Source of the DNA: Dietzia sp. B32
GTDB taxonomy: Bacteria > Actinomycetota > Actinomycetes > Mycobacteriales > Mycobacteriaceae
DNA: 64,000 nucleotides
Assembly (NCBI RefSeq): GCF_024732245.1
Contig: NZ_CP093845.1
Coordinates: forward strand, 3,110,272 to 3,174,271
Reading direction: 5' to 3'
Part shown: positions 30,710-38,537 of the stretch, in pieces
Position numbering within the stretch: position 1 is the first letter of the stretch
How the letters are laid out: every line of letters starts with the position of its first letter
Translations under genes and position numbers: made by a program
Notes under the pieces: generated by a model
The model's database searches: none
Told to the model about the DNA's origin: nothing
The model's input: only the letters and a program-made list of their open reading frames with translations

Positions 30710-30856
30710 ATGGATGCTCCCGCGATCATCATGATGGTCCTGTTCCTGCTCGTGATCTGGGGCGGTCTCGTCGCCAGCATCGTCCACTACGTGGGCCACC
30801 CTGACGGGGTCGACGAGGGTGCCGTCCGAGAAGCGGCGGAACGCGAGCGGGGCTGA
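30710..30856 (+). CDS. metS: Small subunit of MetP-type importer (MetS-like)
   Basis: The product has 48 residues. One transmembrane helix ('AIIMMVLFLLVIWGGLVASIV') is followed by 'HYVGHPDGVDEGAVREAAERERG', a layout typical of MetS-family micro-proteins. It begins 3 bp after the symporter stop, with AAGGAG nine bases before the ATG, inside the end of metP. The small subunit is needed for transport activity in C. glutamicum. Confidence 0.85.
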   Translation: MDAPAIIMMVLFLLVIWGGLVASIVHYVGHPDGVDEGAVREAAERERG

Positions 30857-30873
30857 CCCCACCCGTCTGCTCC

Positions 30874-30909
30874 CCCGGCCCCGGTTCCGCCCACGGACCC
30901 GGGGCCGGG
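30874..30909 (+). terminator. Hairpin terminator after metPS
   Basis: A 16-bp stem (CCCGGCCCCGGTTCCG / CGGACCCGGGGCCGGG, one G-T pair) with a 4-nt loop. There is no T-run. Confidence 0.7.
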
Positions 30910-30948
30910 CTCGTAGACGCCGGGCTCGTTGACGCCAGGCTCGTTAAC
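30905..30948. repeat. 15-bp tandem repeat, three copies
   Basis: The units are 'ccgggctcgtagacg', 'ccgggctcgttgacg' and 'ccaggctcgttaac'. The first unit overlaps the right arm of the metPS terminator hairpin. Confidence 0.75.
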
Positions 30949-31016
30949 TACGTCCCCATCTCACGGCCGGACGGTGGGAAACCGCCTGGCACTCCTCGTG
31001 CGGGGCGGCGCCGCAG

Positions 31017-31022
31017 TAGCGT
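31017..31022 (+). promoter_or_regulatory. Candidate -10 box (TAGCGT) for leaderless mRNA
   Basis: TAGCGT ends six bases before the ATG at 31029 and no Shine-Dalgarno sequence is present. This supports ATG 31029 over the GTG two codons earlier. Confidence 0.5.
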
Positions 31023-31028
31023 GTGGCC

Positions 31029-31904
31029 ATGGACACCGACAACCCCGCCACCGCGACCGACTCCCCCGCAGCCGACCCCGCCGGACAGGCTCCCGAGGAG
31101 ATCCGTCACCTCATCCAGCAGTGGAATCGTCTCGACGAGCTGCTCGCCGGGCTGAAGAGGGGCGACTGGACCGCGCCGACCGCTCTCCCGGGGTGGACGG
31201 TCCGCGACGTGGTGGCGCACGTGGCGGGCACCGAACACATGCTCGCCGGTGAGTCAGTCCCCGACGTCGAGCTGCCCGCGTCGACGAGCGGGTACGTCCG
31301 CAATCCCATCGGGGAACTCAACGAGAAGTTCGTGCAGGAGGCCCGGCCGCTGGCGATCGAGGACGCCTTCGAGGACTTCCGCGACGTCGTCGCCGAGCGT
31401 ACGGAGCAGCTCTCCGAGATGACCGCCGCAGACCTCGAGGCCGACACCGACTCTCCCGTCGGCCGCGTACCGTACCGGCGCTTCATGGGAGTGCGGGTCT
31501 TCGACTGCTGGATCCACGAGGACGACATCCGGCAGGCCATCGGAATGCAGCACGGCCTCGGCGGCGACACGGGTCGGTTCGCGGTCGGGGAGATCCTGCG
31601 GGCCCTCCCCCGGATCGTCGGCAAGAAGGCCGGCGCGCCGGACGGCGCCCGCGTCCGGTTCCGCGTCACGGGCGACGGCGGGAACGATCTGCCACTGGCC
31701 ACCGACGTCGTCGTGGACGGACGCGCGGCCCTCGTCGACGTCGACGACACGGTGCAGCCCACCGTCGAGCTGGTCTTCGACACCCCGACCTTCGTCCGCG
31801 CGACGACCGGCCGGATCACCGCCGAACCGGGCAGCGGCGTGGGGATCAGCGGCGACGAGACCCTGGGCCGCGCGATACTCGGGTCGTTGGCCTTCACCAT
31901 CTGA
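31029..31904 (+). CDS. Maleylpyruvate isomerase family mycothiol-dependent enzyme
   Basis: The protein has 291 residues. The N-terminal four-helix DinB/MDMPI-like domain has 'TALPGWTVRDVVAHVAGTEHMLAGE', and near residue 160 'VFDCWIHEDDIRQAIG'. The His, Glu/Asp and His of these segments form the metal site of mycothiol S-transferases. A C-terminal domain of about 90 residues (SCP2-like, 'VRFRVTGDGGNDLPLATDVVVDG') follows. The family uses mycothiol for isomerisation or detoxification in the cytosol; the substrate is unknown. The gluconate kinase gene follows after 13 bp. Confidence 0.8.
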   Translation: MDTDNPATATDSPAADPAGQAPEEIRHLIQQWNRLDELLAGLKRGDWTAPTALPGWTVRDVVAHVAGTEHMLAGESVPDVELPASTSGYVRNPIGELNEKFVQEARPLAIEDAFEDFRDVVAERTEQLSEMTAADLEADTDSPVGRVPYRRFMGVRVFDCWIHEDDIRQAIGMQHGLGGDTGRFAVGEILRALPRIVGKKAGAPDGARVRFRVTGDGGNDLPLATDVVVDGRAALVDVDDTVQPTVELVFDTPTFVRATTGRITAEPGSGVGISGDETLGRAILGSLAFTI

Positions 31905-31917
31905 CCGGCGGTCTCCC

Positions 31918-32435
31918 TTGCCCTCACCGCACATCGTGGTCATGGGCGTCTCCGGTGCCGGGAAGACGACCGTCGCCCGTGCTATCGCCGAACGCGCGGG
32001 TTCGCCGTTCCTCGACGCCGACGATCTGCATCCGCCCACGAACCGTCGGAAACTGGGCGCCGGCGAACCACTCGGCGACGATGACCGCGCGCCCTGGCTG
32101 GCCGCGGTCCGCGACCGCATGCGGGATCGCGACCATCCGGCGGATTTCGGCTCCGGGCTCGTCGTCGCGTGTTCGGCGCTGCGCCGTACCTATCGGGATG
32201 TGCTGCGGGATGTCGGCCGTCCGGTGTTCTTCGTCGAACTCGGCGCCGATCCGGAGCTCATCGCGGCCCGCCTCGCCGCCCGCCGTGGGCATTTCGCCTC
32301 CCGCCGGATCCTGGCGTCCCAGCTGGACGACCTGGAACCGCTCGAGCCCGACGAGAACGGGATCGTCTGCCCGATCTCCCTGCCCGCCGCCGAGATCGCC
32401 GAGGAGTGCCTGGCTGCGCTCCGGAAACGCCGTGG

Positions 32436-32454
<19 letters not shown>
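31918..32454 (+). CDS. gntK: Gluconokinase
   Basis: The 178-residue P-loop kinase has 'VVMGVSGAGKTTVARAIAE' (Walker A at about 10-17) and 'FLDADDLHPPTNRRKLGAGEPLGDDDRAPWL', the gluconate-binding hallmark. 'VVACSALRRTYRDVLR' and the lid 'ARRGHFASRRILASQLDDLEPL' follow. It phosphorylates D-gluconate to 6-phosphogluconate for the pentose phosphate pathway. The start is a TTG, because the first beta strand (HIVVMG) needs the residues before the next ATG. The last 19 bp overlap the antisense tRNA-Leu gene. Confidence 0.92.
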
Positions 32455-32517
<63 letters not shown>

Positions 32518-32564
32518 GTCACCCGGGGGTACCGGGCGAGATGAGTTTACCCGGTGGTCAGCGG

Positions 32565-32570
32565 TACCGT
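32565..32570 (+). promoter_or_regulatory. Candidate -10 box (TACCGT) for leaderless mRNA
   Basis: TACCGT ends six bases before the GTG at 32577. The GGAGG present between box and start is too close to the codon to serve as a ribosome site. Confidence 0.5.
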
Positions 32571-32576
32571 GGAGGC

Positions 32577-33137
32577 GTGTCCGACACCCTGGGTTCCCAC
32601 GCGACCGGAAGTGCAGCCGCTTCCGTGGATCCGGCGCCGACCAAGGTCAGGCACCGCCCGGCGTGGATCGCGTTCGTGGTCCTGGGCGCGATCTTCTGCA
32701 TGGGGATGGGTCTGTGGCAGCTCGCCCGCTACCAGGAGGCCAGCGGCACCGTCCAGAACCTCGGCTACACGTTCATGTGGCCGTTCCTTGCCGGCTTCCT
32801 CGTCTACGCCTACCTGAAGTACGTTCGGATGGAGGCCCGTGAGGACGACTGGGCCTCCGCGTCGGCGGGTGCCGCAAACGGACCGGGTTCCGACGACGAG
32901 GACGACGACGAGGTCGACCACCGCGCGGCCGACCTGCCGGCCGCCGGGAAGGACCGAACGGGCCGGGACCGCTTCGGTGTCATGACGGAGATCCCCGCAG
33001 ACCTGCTCCCGACGCGTCGGCCCGCCCGCGACGAGGGGGCCCGGGACGAGGGCCTGGACGCCTACAACGCCTATCTCGCCGAGCTCGCCCGGAAGGACCG
33101 GGCCGACGGTACCCACCAGGAGAAGCCTGCTTCATGA
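32577..33137 (+). CDS. Membrane protein of unknown function, upstream of DUF3817 gene
   Basis: The protein has 186 residues. Two hydrophobic helices (about 25-47 'AWIAFVVLGAIFCMGMGLW' and 57-80 'MWPFLAGFLVYAYLKYV') are followed by a soluble region. That region is very acidic in the middle (DDEDDDEVD) and ends in 'YNAYLAELARKDRA'. The latter segment resembles actinobacterial membrane proteins annotated near DUF3817 genes; the function is unknown. Its stop overlaps the next start (ATGA). The C-terminal 'LDAYNAYLAEL' helix may be an interaction site (inference). Confidence 0.8.
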   Translation: MSDTLGSHATGSAAASVDPAPTKVRHRPAWIAFVVLGAIFCMGMGLWQLARYQEASGTVQNLGYTFMWPFLAGFLVYAYLKYVRMEAREDDWASASAGAANGPGSDDEDDDEVDHRAADLPAAGKDRTGRDRFGVMTEIPADLLPTRRPARDEGARDEGLDAYNAYLAELARKDRADGTHQEKPAS

Positions 33138-33508
33138 CCGCCTCGACCACCACGCCGACCGACAACCGCAAGCCGGACCCGGGCGGGAAGATCGCGGGCG
33201 CCCTCAAGCGCTACCGCGTGCTCGCCTGGATCACCGGTGTATGGCTGCTGGTGCTCACGGTGGAGATGATCTACAAGTACCTCATCCTGGACAGCTCGTC
33301 GGACGCCCCGGAGTGGTTCACCTACATCGGCCAGGCGCACGGCGTGTTCTACATCCTGTACCTGTTCATGACGCTCGACCTGGCGATCAAGGCCCGCTGG
33401 CCCGCGGTTCGGACCCTGCTCACCGCTCTGGCGGGGACGATCCCGTTCCTGTCGTTCTGGTTCGAGCACAAGCGCACCCGCGACGTCCACGCCGAGTACG
33501 CGGTCTGA
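33134..33508 (+). CDS. DUF3817 family membrane protein
   Basis: The 124-residue protein has three to four transmembrane segments. 'RYRVLAWITGVWLLVLTVEMIYKYL', 'GQAHGVFYILYLFMTLDLAIKARWP' and 'LTALAGTIPFLSFWFEHKR' are the DUF3817 pattern. Its function is unknown. The homologue next to rdgB in M. tuberculosis is Rv1342c (from memory). The ATG overlaps the upstream stop by 4 bp, so the two membrane proteins are translationally coupled and may form a complex. Confidence 0.85.
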   Translation: MTASTTTPTDNRKPDPGGKIAGALKRYRVLAWITGVWLLVLTVEMIYKYLILDSSSDAPEWFTYIGQAHGVFYILYLFMTLDLAIKARWPAVRTLLTALAGTIPFLSFWFEHKRTRDVHAEYAV

Positions 33509-33524
33509 CCCTCCCCTCATCGAC

Positions 33525-33574
33525 AAGGACGTTCCGCACACTCCCCTCTCGGACGACGTGTGCGGAACGTCCTT
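33525..33574. terminator. Perfect 17-bp inverted repeat between convergent genes
   Basis: The arms AAGGACGTTCCGCACAC and GTGTGCGGAACGTCCTT are exact complements around a 16-nt loop. It lies between the DUF3817 stop (+) and the rdgB stop (-), so it is probably a bidirectional terminator, although it has no T-tract. Confidence 0.65.
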
Positions 33575-33650
33575 CTCGTCGGGGTGCGGTGCCGAGGGGC
33601 TGTAGCGCTGTATCTCTGTCAGGCTGTGTTGCTGGCGGGCCGCGGAGACC

Positions 33651-34268
33651 TCAGCCGCGTTCGGCCAGCGCGCGCAGCGCCGGGACCAGTGCACGCAGGG
33701 CGCGGCCGCGGTGCGAGTCCGCGTCCTTCTCCTGCGGGCTGAGCTCGGCGGCCGCGCGGTCGGACCCCTCGGGCAGGAACAGGGGGTCGTATCCGAACCC
33801 GCCCTCCCCTCTCGGCTCCCGCAGCACGCGGCCCGGCCAGCGGCCCTCCTCGACGACCTCGCCGGGCAGGCCCGGACCGACCAGGGCGCACGCCGAGACG
33901 AACGCCGCTCCCCGGCGCTCGTCCGGGACGTCGGACAGCTGCGCGAGCAGGAGAGCGTTGTTGGCGGCGTCGTCACCGTGGCGCCCCGACCAGCGTGCAG
34001 AGAGCACCCCGGGCATCCCGCCCAGTGCATCCACCGCCAGGCCGGAGTCGTCCGCCAGGCACGGCAGGCCTGTGGCCCGGGCGCCGGAGCGGGCCTTGAT
34101 CAATGCGTTGTCCGCAAAGGTGGCGCCGTCCTCGGGCTCCTCCGGGAAATCCGGCACCTCATCCAGCCCCACCGGCTCGATGCCGACGATCCCCGCCGAT
34201 TCCAGCACCCGGCGCAGCTCGGCCAACTTCTTGGCGTTGCGGCTCGCGACCAACAGACGGACGGTCAC
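33651..34268 (-). CDS. rdgB: XTP/dITP pyrophosphatase (RdgB/HAM1)
   Basis: The 205-residue protein has 'LLVASRNAKKLAELRRVL' (substrate Lys/Asn), 'DGATFADNALIKARSGA', 'CLADDSGLAVDALGGMPGVLSARWSG' (catalytic Asp) and 'GFGYDPLFLPEG'. It hydrolyses XTP, ITP and dITP to monophosphates and so keeps deaminated purines out of DNA and RNA. The GTG start is 2 bp after the rph stop; the rph-rdgB pair is conserved in bacteria. Confidence 0.95.
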   Translation of the reverse strand: MTVRLLVASRNAKKLAELRRVLESAGIVGIEPVGLDEVPDFPEEPEDGATFADNALIKARSGARATGLPCLADDSGLAVDALGGMPGVLSARWSGRHGDDAANNALLLAQLSDVPDERRGAAFVSACALVGPGLPGEVVEEGRWPGRVLREPRGEGGFGYDPLFLPEGSDRAAAELSPQEKDADSHRGRALRALVPALRALAERG

Positions 34269-34270
34269 GA

Positions 34271-35056
34271 CTACCGCCCCCGGTTCCGCGCGGCCGGCGG
34301 CGAGGGCAACTCGCCCGGGTACGGCGCCGCGAGGGCCTCACGCTGCATCTCGAACAGTCGCTCGCAGCCGGCCTGCGCCGAGTCGAGCATCGCGTCCAGC
34401 ACGTCACGGCCGAACGCCGCCCCCTCGGCTGTGCCCTGGACCTCGATGAGCTTGCCGCCGTCGGTGCACACCACGTTCATGTCCACCTCGGCCCGCGAGT
34501 CCTCCTCGTACGGCAGGTCGCACAGCACCCGGCCGTCGACCACGCCGACGCTCACCGCGGCGACGGCCCCGGTGAGCGGGTTACCGGTGACCGCGCCCTT
34601 GGACTGAAGCCACGTGACCGCGTCCGCCAGCGCCACGTACGCGCCGGTGATCGCCGCGGTCCGTGTCCCACCGTCTGCCTGCAGCACGTCGCAGTCCAAG
34701 GCGATCGTGTTCTCCCCCAGCGCGGACAAGTCGATGCAGGCGCGCAGCGAGCGGCCCACCAACCGGCTGATCTCGTGGGTGCGTCCGCCCACCTTGCCGC
34801 GGACCGACTCCCGGCCCGAACGCTCATGGGTCGCGGCCGGCAGCATCGCGTACTCCGCCGTCAGCCATCCCAGGCCCGAACCCTTGCGCCACCGCGGCAC
34901 GCCCTCGGTGACGCTGGCCGTACACATGACGCGGGTCTGCCCGAAGGTGACGAGGACCGACCCCGCCGGGTGCGAGGTGAACCCCCGCGTGATGGTCACG
35001 TCCCGCAGGTCGGCGTCGCCGCGTCCGTCTGCTCTGCTGCTGTTCGATGAGGTCAC
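34271..35056 (-). CDS. rph: Ribonuclease PH
   Basis: The 261-residue RNase PH has '[17 protein letters not shown]', '[21 protein letters not shown]' and '[17 protein letters not shown]' (tRNA- and phosphate-binding Arg). It also has '[24 protein letters not shown]' and the acidic '[13 protein letters not shown]'. It trims the 3' ends of tRNA precursors phosphorolytically as a hexamer. It lies in an apparent operon with the upstream phosphodiesterase gene (42-bp gap) and rdgB. Confidence 0.97.
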   Translation of the reverse strand: MTSSNSSRADGRGDADLRDVTITRGFTSHPAGSVLVTFGQTRVMCTASVTEGVPRWRKGSGLGWLTAEYAMLPAATHERSGRESVRGKVGGRTHEISRLVGRSLRACIDLSALGENTIALDCDVLQADGGTRTAAITGAYVALADAVTWLQSKGAVTGNPLTGAVAAVSVGVVDGRVLCDLPYEEDSRAEVDMNVVCTDGGKLIEVQGTAEGAAFGRDVLDAMLDSAQAGCERLFEMQREALAAPYPGELPSPPAARNRGR

Positions 35057-35098
35057 GACCGCCGATCCTAGCCGCGCCGCGCCCCCGTCGACCGACTG

Positions 35099-35878
35099 CT
35101 AGACGGTGATCCGCAGATCCGGCTCCGCCAGCAGGATCTCACCGGCGAACTCGACGGCCGCCTCAGCGCGTACCGCCTCACGGTCCACCCACGGAGGGAT
35201 GTGGGTCAGCACGAGTCGACCCACGCCGGCGCGGTGCGCTGTCAGCCCCGCCTCGGCCCCCGACATGTGGATGCCCGGCGGGCGTCCCTCCTCGTGCGTC
35301 CAGGACGCCTCACAGAGTAGGACGTCCGCGCCACCGGCGAGCTCGACCAGGGCGTCGCAATAGGCGGTGTCCCCGCTGTACGCAAGGACCCGGCCGCTAC
35401 GGGAGGTCAGGCGCATCCCGTACGACTCCGGCGGATGCTCCACCCGGTCGGCCCGCACGCGCAGGGCCACCTCGTCGTCGTCGCCCCTCATCGCCACCTC
35501 GGGGGTGACATCCCACGTGGCCACCTCGAACGTGTCCGACAGGTCATCGACCGTCCCCGGTTCCTCCGCCGACGCCACACCGATCCGGTAGGCCGTCCCG
35601 GACGGCCCGACCAGCGGCACCCTGCCCGCGCCCTTCGCGCCGGGGCCGAAGCGCCGCAGCACCAACAGGCTCGGGACGTCCAGGCAGTGGTCGGCGTGGA
35701 GATGGGACAGCAGGACCGTCGCGTCCTCAGGGGCCACGTGCCGCTGCAGCGCTCCGAGGACACCGGGACCCATGTCGATCACCACGGGAGCCAGCCCGTC
35801 GACCTCCACCAGATACCCGGACGCCGGCGAGGTGGGTCCGCCGATACTTCCCGAGCACCCGAGGACAGTCAGAAACAT
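35099..35878 (-). CDS. Metallo-beta-lactamase-fold phosphodiesterase (Rv1339-like)
   Basis: The 259-residue protein begins 'MFLTVLGCSGSIGGPTSPASGYLVE'. It has the metal motif 'LLSHLHADHCLD' (HxHxDH, about residues 60-70), 'VLAYSGDTAYCDALVEL' and 'LVLTHIPPW'. In M. tuberculosis the homologue Rv1339, in the same gene order beside rph and murI, is reported as an atypical class II cAMP phosphodiesterase. RNase Z-like activity is the main alternative for this fold. The start could instead be an ATG three codons upstream (MVPMFLT). Confidence 0.85.
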   Translation of the reverse strand: MFLTVLGCSGSIGGPTSPASGYLVEVDGLAPVVIDMGPGVLGALQRHVAPEDATVLLSHLHADHCLDVPSLLVLRRFGPGAKGAGRVPLVGPSGTAYRIGVASAEEPGTVDDLSDTFEVATWDVTPEVAMRGDDDEVALRVRADRVEHPPESYGMRLTSRSGRVLAYSGDTAYCDALVELAGGADVLLCEASWTHEEGRPPGIHMSGAEAGLTAHRAGVGRLVLTHIPPWVDREAVRAEAAVEFAGEILLAEPDLRITV

Positions 35879-35899
35879 GGGCACCATCGTGCCACGCCG

Positions 35900-35916
35900 C
35901 CCCACGCGTCGTGGGG
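35900..35916. terminator. Short hairpin after murI
   Basis: CCCCACG-cgt-CGTGGGG forms a 7-bp stem between the murI stop and the phosphodiesterase gene start. It may only attenuate, since the genes read in the same direction. Confidence 0.35.
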
Positions 35917-35951
35917 TTCGTGCCCCTGCGCGCGACGCGCGTCACCGCCCA

Positions 35952-36767
35952 TCAGGACGTTCCCGCCCGCCCGACGGACACCATGCCGGGTCCCAGGAAC
36001 CGGGACGCCACCCTCCGGAAGGCGTCGGGATCGCCGGTGACGAGGTATTCGTGGGTCGCCGGGTCCGCCGGGTCGTGGGGCCGCAGCAGGTCCTCCGCGG
36101 TGAGGACGCGCAGCACGTCCTTGGCGGTCTCCTCCGCGCTCGAGACCAGCGTGACGTGATCCCCCGCCGCCAGCTGCACCACCCCGGACAGCAACGGGTA
36201 ATGGGTGCAGCCCAGCACCAGGGTGTCGACGTCGGCGTCGCGTATCGGGGCGAGATACGCCTCCGCCAACCCGAGTACCTGACGGCCACTGGTGATGCCG
36301 CGCTCGACGAACTCCACGAACTTCGGACACGCCACCGAGGTGAGCTCGATCCCGGCGGCCGCGGCCACCGCGTCGTCGTACGCCCGGGACGCGACCGTCG
36401 CGCGCGTGGCGATGACCCCGATCCGGCCCGACCTGGTGGTGGCCACCGCGCGTCGGGCGGCCGGCTGGATGACCTCCACCACCGGCACCGGGTAGCGCTC
36501 GCGGGCGTCCCGGAGCATCGCCGCCGACGCGGTGTTGCACGCGATCACCAACGCCTTCACCCCGCGGTCGACGAGCTGGTCCGCCACCGCCAGGGCATGG
36601 GCACGGACCTGAGCCAACGGCAGCGGGCCGTACGGTCCGTTGGCGGTGTCACCGACGTAGACGACCGACTCGTCGGGCAGTTGGTCGACGATCGCCCGGG
36701 CCACCGTCAGTCCACCGGCGCCCGAGTCGAACACCCCGATGGGAGCCTGCGGGTCGCGGTGCGTCAC
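35952..36767 (-). CDS. murI: Glutamate racemase
   Basis: The 271-residue enzyme has '[17 protein letters not shown]', the first catalytic Cys in '[19 protein letters not shown]', and the second in '[18 protein letters not shown]'. It supplies D-glutamate for peptidoglycan. The GTG start overlaps the rhomboid stop (GTGA) and gives the usual family length; an upstream GTG at 36788 is less likely. The murI-rhomboid pairing is the same as in M. tuberculosis (Rv1338-Rv1337, from memory). Confidence 0.95.
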   Translation of the reverse strand: MTHRDPQAPIGVFDSGAGGLTVARAIVDQLPDESVVYVGDTANGPYGPLPLAQVRAHALAVADQLVDRGVKALVIACNTASAAMLRDARERYPVPVVEVIQPAARRAVATTRSGRIGVIATRATVASRAYDDAVAAAAGIELTSVACPKFVEFVERGITSGRQVLGLAEAYLAPIRDADVDTLVLGCTHYPLLSGVVQLAAGDHVTLVSSAEETAKDVLRVLTAEDLLRPHDPADPATHEYLVTGDPDAFRRVASRFLGPGMVSVGRAGTS

Positions 36768-37447
36768 CTCCGCGGCCCGGCGGACCACCGCGGCTGCGCG
36801 GCGGGTTGCGGCTGCGGCCTCCGGTCACGCTTGAGCCCGTACGCCGACGCCACGCCGCCGATCGCGCCACCGAGATGCCCCTGCCAGGACACGCCGTCCA
36901 GCATCGGCGACAGGCCCGCCAGCGCCTCGAGCCCGTAGTAGAAACCGATGACCAGGCCGATCACCAGGTGCAGGATGCGCCGGGAGAAGAAGCCCCGGAC
37001 GATGACGTAGAAGATGTAACCGAACACGATTCCGGAGGCCCCGATGTGGACGGTGCCGGCGCCGCCCAGGAGCCAGGACACCACCCCCGAGATCAGCCAC
37101 GAGACGAGCGTGACGCTCACCAGCGGTCGGATCCCGGACAGCGCGATGATCGAGCCCAGGACGAGCAGGGCGATCGAGTTGCCGATCAGGTGCGCCCAGT
37201 CCCCGTGCAGCAACGGCTGGAACACAATGCCGAGCAGCCCGTCCGTCGCCAGCGGCTGGACTCCGTACCCGTCGAGGGTCTGCTGGGGTCCGACCGCCGC
37301 TATGAGCACCTGGTCCGCCGCCTCGACCACCCACATCAGGGCGACGAACGACCACAGCAGGACCAGAGCGGGCCACCGCCGCGGTCCCGGGGCGGCCGGC
37401 CGGGTCGAGTCGGTGCCCGGCCACGGGGAACGGGGGTCTCGGTTCAC
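36764..37447 (-). CDS. Rhomboid family intramembrane serine protease
   Basis: The 227-residue membrane protein has about six helices. The catalytic Ser is in '[15 protein letters not shown]' (GASG) and the His in '[15 protein letters not shown]'. '[21 protein letters not shown]' is the typical H-x-x-x-N region of rhomboids. It should cleave transmembrane substrates within the membrane; the substrates are unknown. The GTG start has GAGGAG six bases upstream. Confidence 0.93.
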   Translation of the reverse strand: MNRDPRSPWPGTDSTRPAAPGPRRWPALVLLWSFVALMWVVEAADQVLIAAVGPQQTLDGYGVQPLATDGLLGIVFQPLLHGDWAHLIGNSIALLVLGSIIALSGIRPLVSVTLVSWLISGVVSWLLGGAGTVHIGASGIVFGYIFYVIVRGFFSRRILHLVIGLVIGFYYGLEALAGLSPMLDGVSWQGHLGGAIGGVASAYGLKRDRRPQPQPAAQPRWSAGPRR

Positions 37448-37462
37448 GGTGTTCTCCTCATC

Positions 37463-37511
37463 GCCCGTCGTCTCACTGCCCGTCGTCTCGCTGCCCCTCG
37501 TCCCGCTGCCC
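37463..37511. repeat. 15-bp tandem repeat, about 3.3 copies
   Basis: 'gcccgtcgtctcact' is followed by two near-copies and a partial. It fills most of the 70-bp gap between the DUF2017 stop and the rhomboid start, the place where M. tuberculosis carries cysM-cysO-mec. Confidence 0.8.
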
Positions 37512-37517
37512 GGTCCA

Positions 37518-38135
37518 TCACCCGTCCAGAGCCGTGCACAGGGAGTCCTGCATGAAGGTCAGCCAGTGGTACACATCCAGCTGGGCGGACCGGGGATCGT
37601 CGTCAGGAACGTACTCGGGGATGTCGGTGGCGGCGGTCCCGTCGGACGAGCCCGCCTCCAGCAGAACAGCGCCCAGTCCCAGTCGCACGTCGTTGAGGCA
37701 GCGCATCCAGGAATTCGCCTGCTCGAGGGTCAGCGACACGGTCCCGCCGCGCGAGGGCAACGAGCGCAGCACCGCGCCCGCGCAGTCGAGCTTGGCGTCG
37801 ATGATCGCCGGCTCGTGGATCATCCGCATGCCCGAGTTGTGGGCCCGCGCCACGGCTGCCCGGTCCGCGTCGGAGCCGTCCACCCGGTCGGCGGCCTCGG
37901 GGCGGTGGAAGTCCGGCAACAACCGCGCCAGTGGCGCCTCGGCGGGGACCTGCGAGTGACCACTGCGCATCCCGGTGATCTCGGCCAACTCGTCGCGGGG
38001 CGCGGAATCCCGGCGCTGCTCCAACATGTCCACCACGTTGGAGACCAGGGCGTGCAGAATCTGCACCTCGTGGCTCTCCATGACCGACTTGATTCGGGCC
38101 CCGCCCAGGGACGACTTGCGCTGCCAGGCCTTCAC
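37518..38135 (-). CDS. DUF2017 family protein
   Basis: The protein has 205 residues, no signal and no membrane segment. 'ESHEVQILHALVSNVVDMLEQRR', 'LARLLPDFHRPEAAD' and 'LTLEQANSWMRCLNDVRLGLGAVL' identify DUF2017. The family is almost always next to clpS in actinobacteria, so a role connected with N-degron or ClpC proteolysis is plausible but unproven. The start is a GTG 4 bp after the clpS stop, so it is translationally coupled. Confidence 0.85.
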   Translation of the reverse strand: MKAWQRKSSLGGARIKSVMESHEVQILHALVSNVVDMLEQRRDSAPRDELAEITGMRSGHSQVPAEAPLARLLPDFHRPEAADRVDGSDADRAAVARAHNSGMRMIHEPAIIDAKLDCAGAVLRSLPSRGGTVSLTLEQANSWMRCLNDVRLGLGAVLLEAGSSDGTAATDIPEYVPDDDPRSAQLDVYHWLTFMQDSLCTALDG

Positions 38136-38139
38136 CGCC

Positions 38140-38484
38140 TCACGCCTCCCGCTGCATCGTGGCCCACAGTCCGGCCTCCTGCAGCTTGCGGACGTCGCTC
38201 TCCACCTTGTCGCGGCTACCGGACGACACCACGGCCCGACCGTCGTTATGGACCTTGAGCATCAGGTCATGCGCCTTCTCCCTGCTGTAGCCGAACACCC
38301 GCTGGAACACGTACGTCACGTAGCTCATCAGGTTGACCGGGTCGTCCCAGACCACGGTGAGCCAGGGGTTGTCCACCCCGCCGTCGAGGTCCGCGTCCGC
38401 GGACTCCACGGGCGCGGCCGACGGCATCGCCATCACGGGGGCGGTGCTCCGGACGGCCGCAAGCGGTGTCGTCACAGGGTGCAT
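38140..38484 (-). CDS. clpS: ATP-dependent Clp protease adapter ClpS
   Basis: The 114-residue adapter has the core '[48 protein letters not shown]'-type sequence (about 36-85), with the N-end-binding D-D-P-V-N-L-M residues and the ClpC-binding helix. It delivers proteins with destabilising N-termini to ClpC. The start was chosen at ATG 38484: a TATCCT box ends seven bases upstream. The N-terminal 30 residues are Ala/Pro-rich and variable. Confidence 0.94.
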   Translation of the reverse strand: MHPVTTPLAAVRSTAPVMAMPSAAPVESADADLDGGVDNPWLTVVWDDPVNLMSYVTYVFQRVFGYSREKAHDLMLKVHNDGRAVVSSGSRDKVESDVRKLQEAGLWATMQREA

Positions 38485-38491
38485 GGAACCC

Positions 38492-38530
38492 AGGATACGG
38501 ATTCCGGCCGGGTCGGCCACGCCGTAGAGT
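38492..38530. promoter_or_regulatory. Divergent clpS/pncB promoters (both leaderless type)
   Basis: On the minus strand TATCCT (38497-38492) ends seven bases before the clpS ATG. On the plus strand TAGAGT (38525-38530) ends seven bases before the pncB GTG. The two start codons are only 53 bp apart, so the -35 regions overlap the opposite promoter. Confidence 0.55.
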
Positions 38531-38537
38531 CGGCCCG

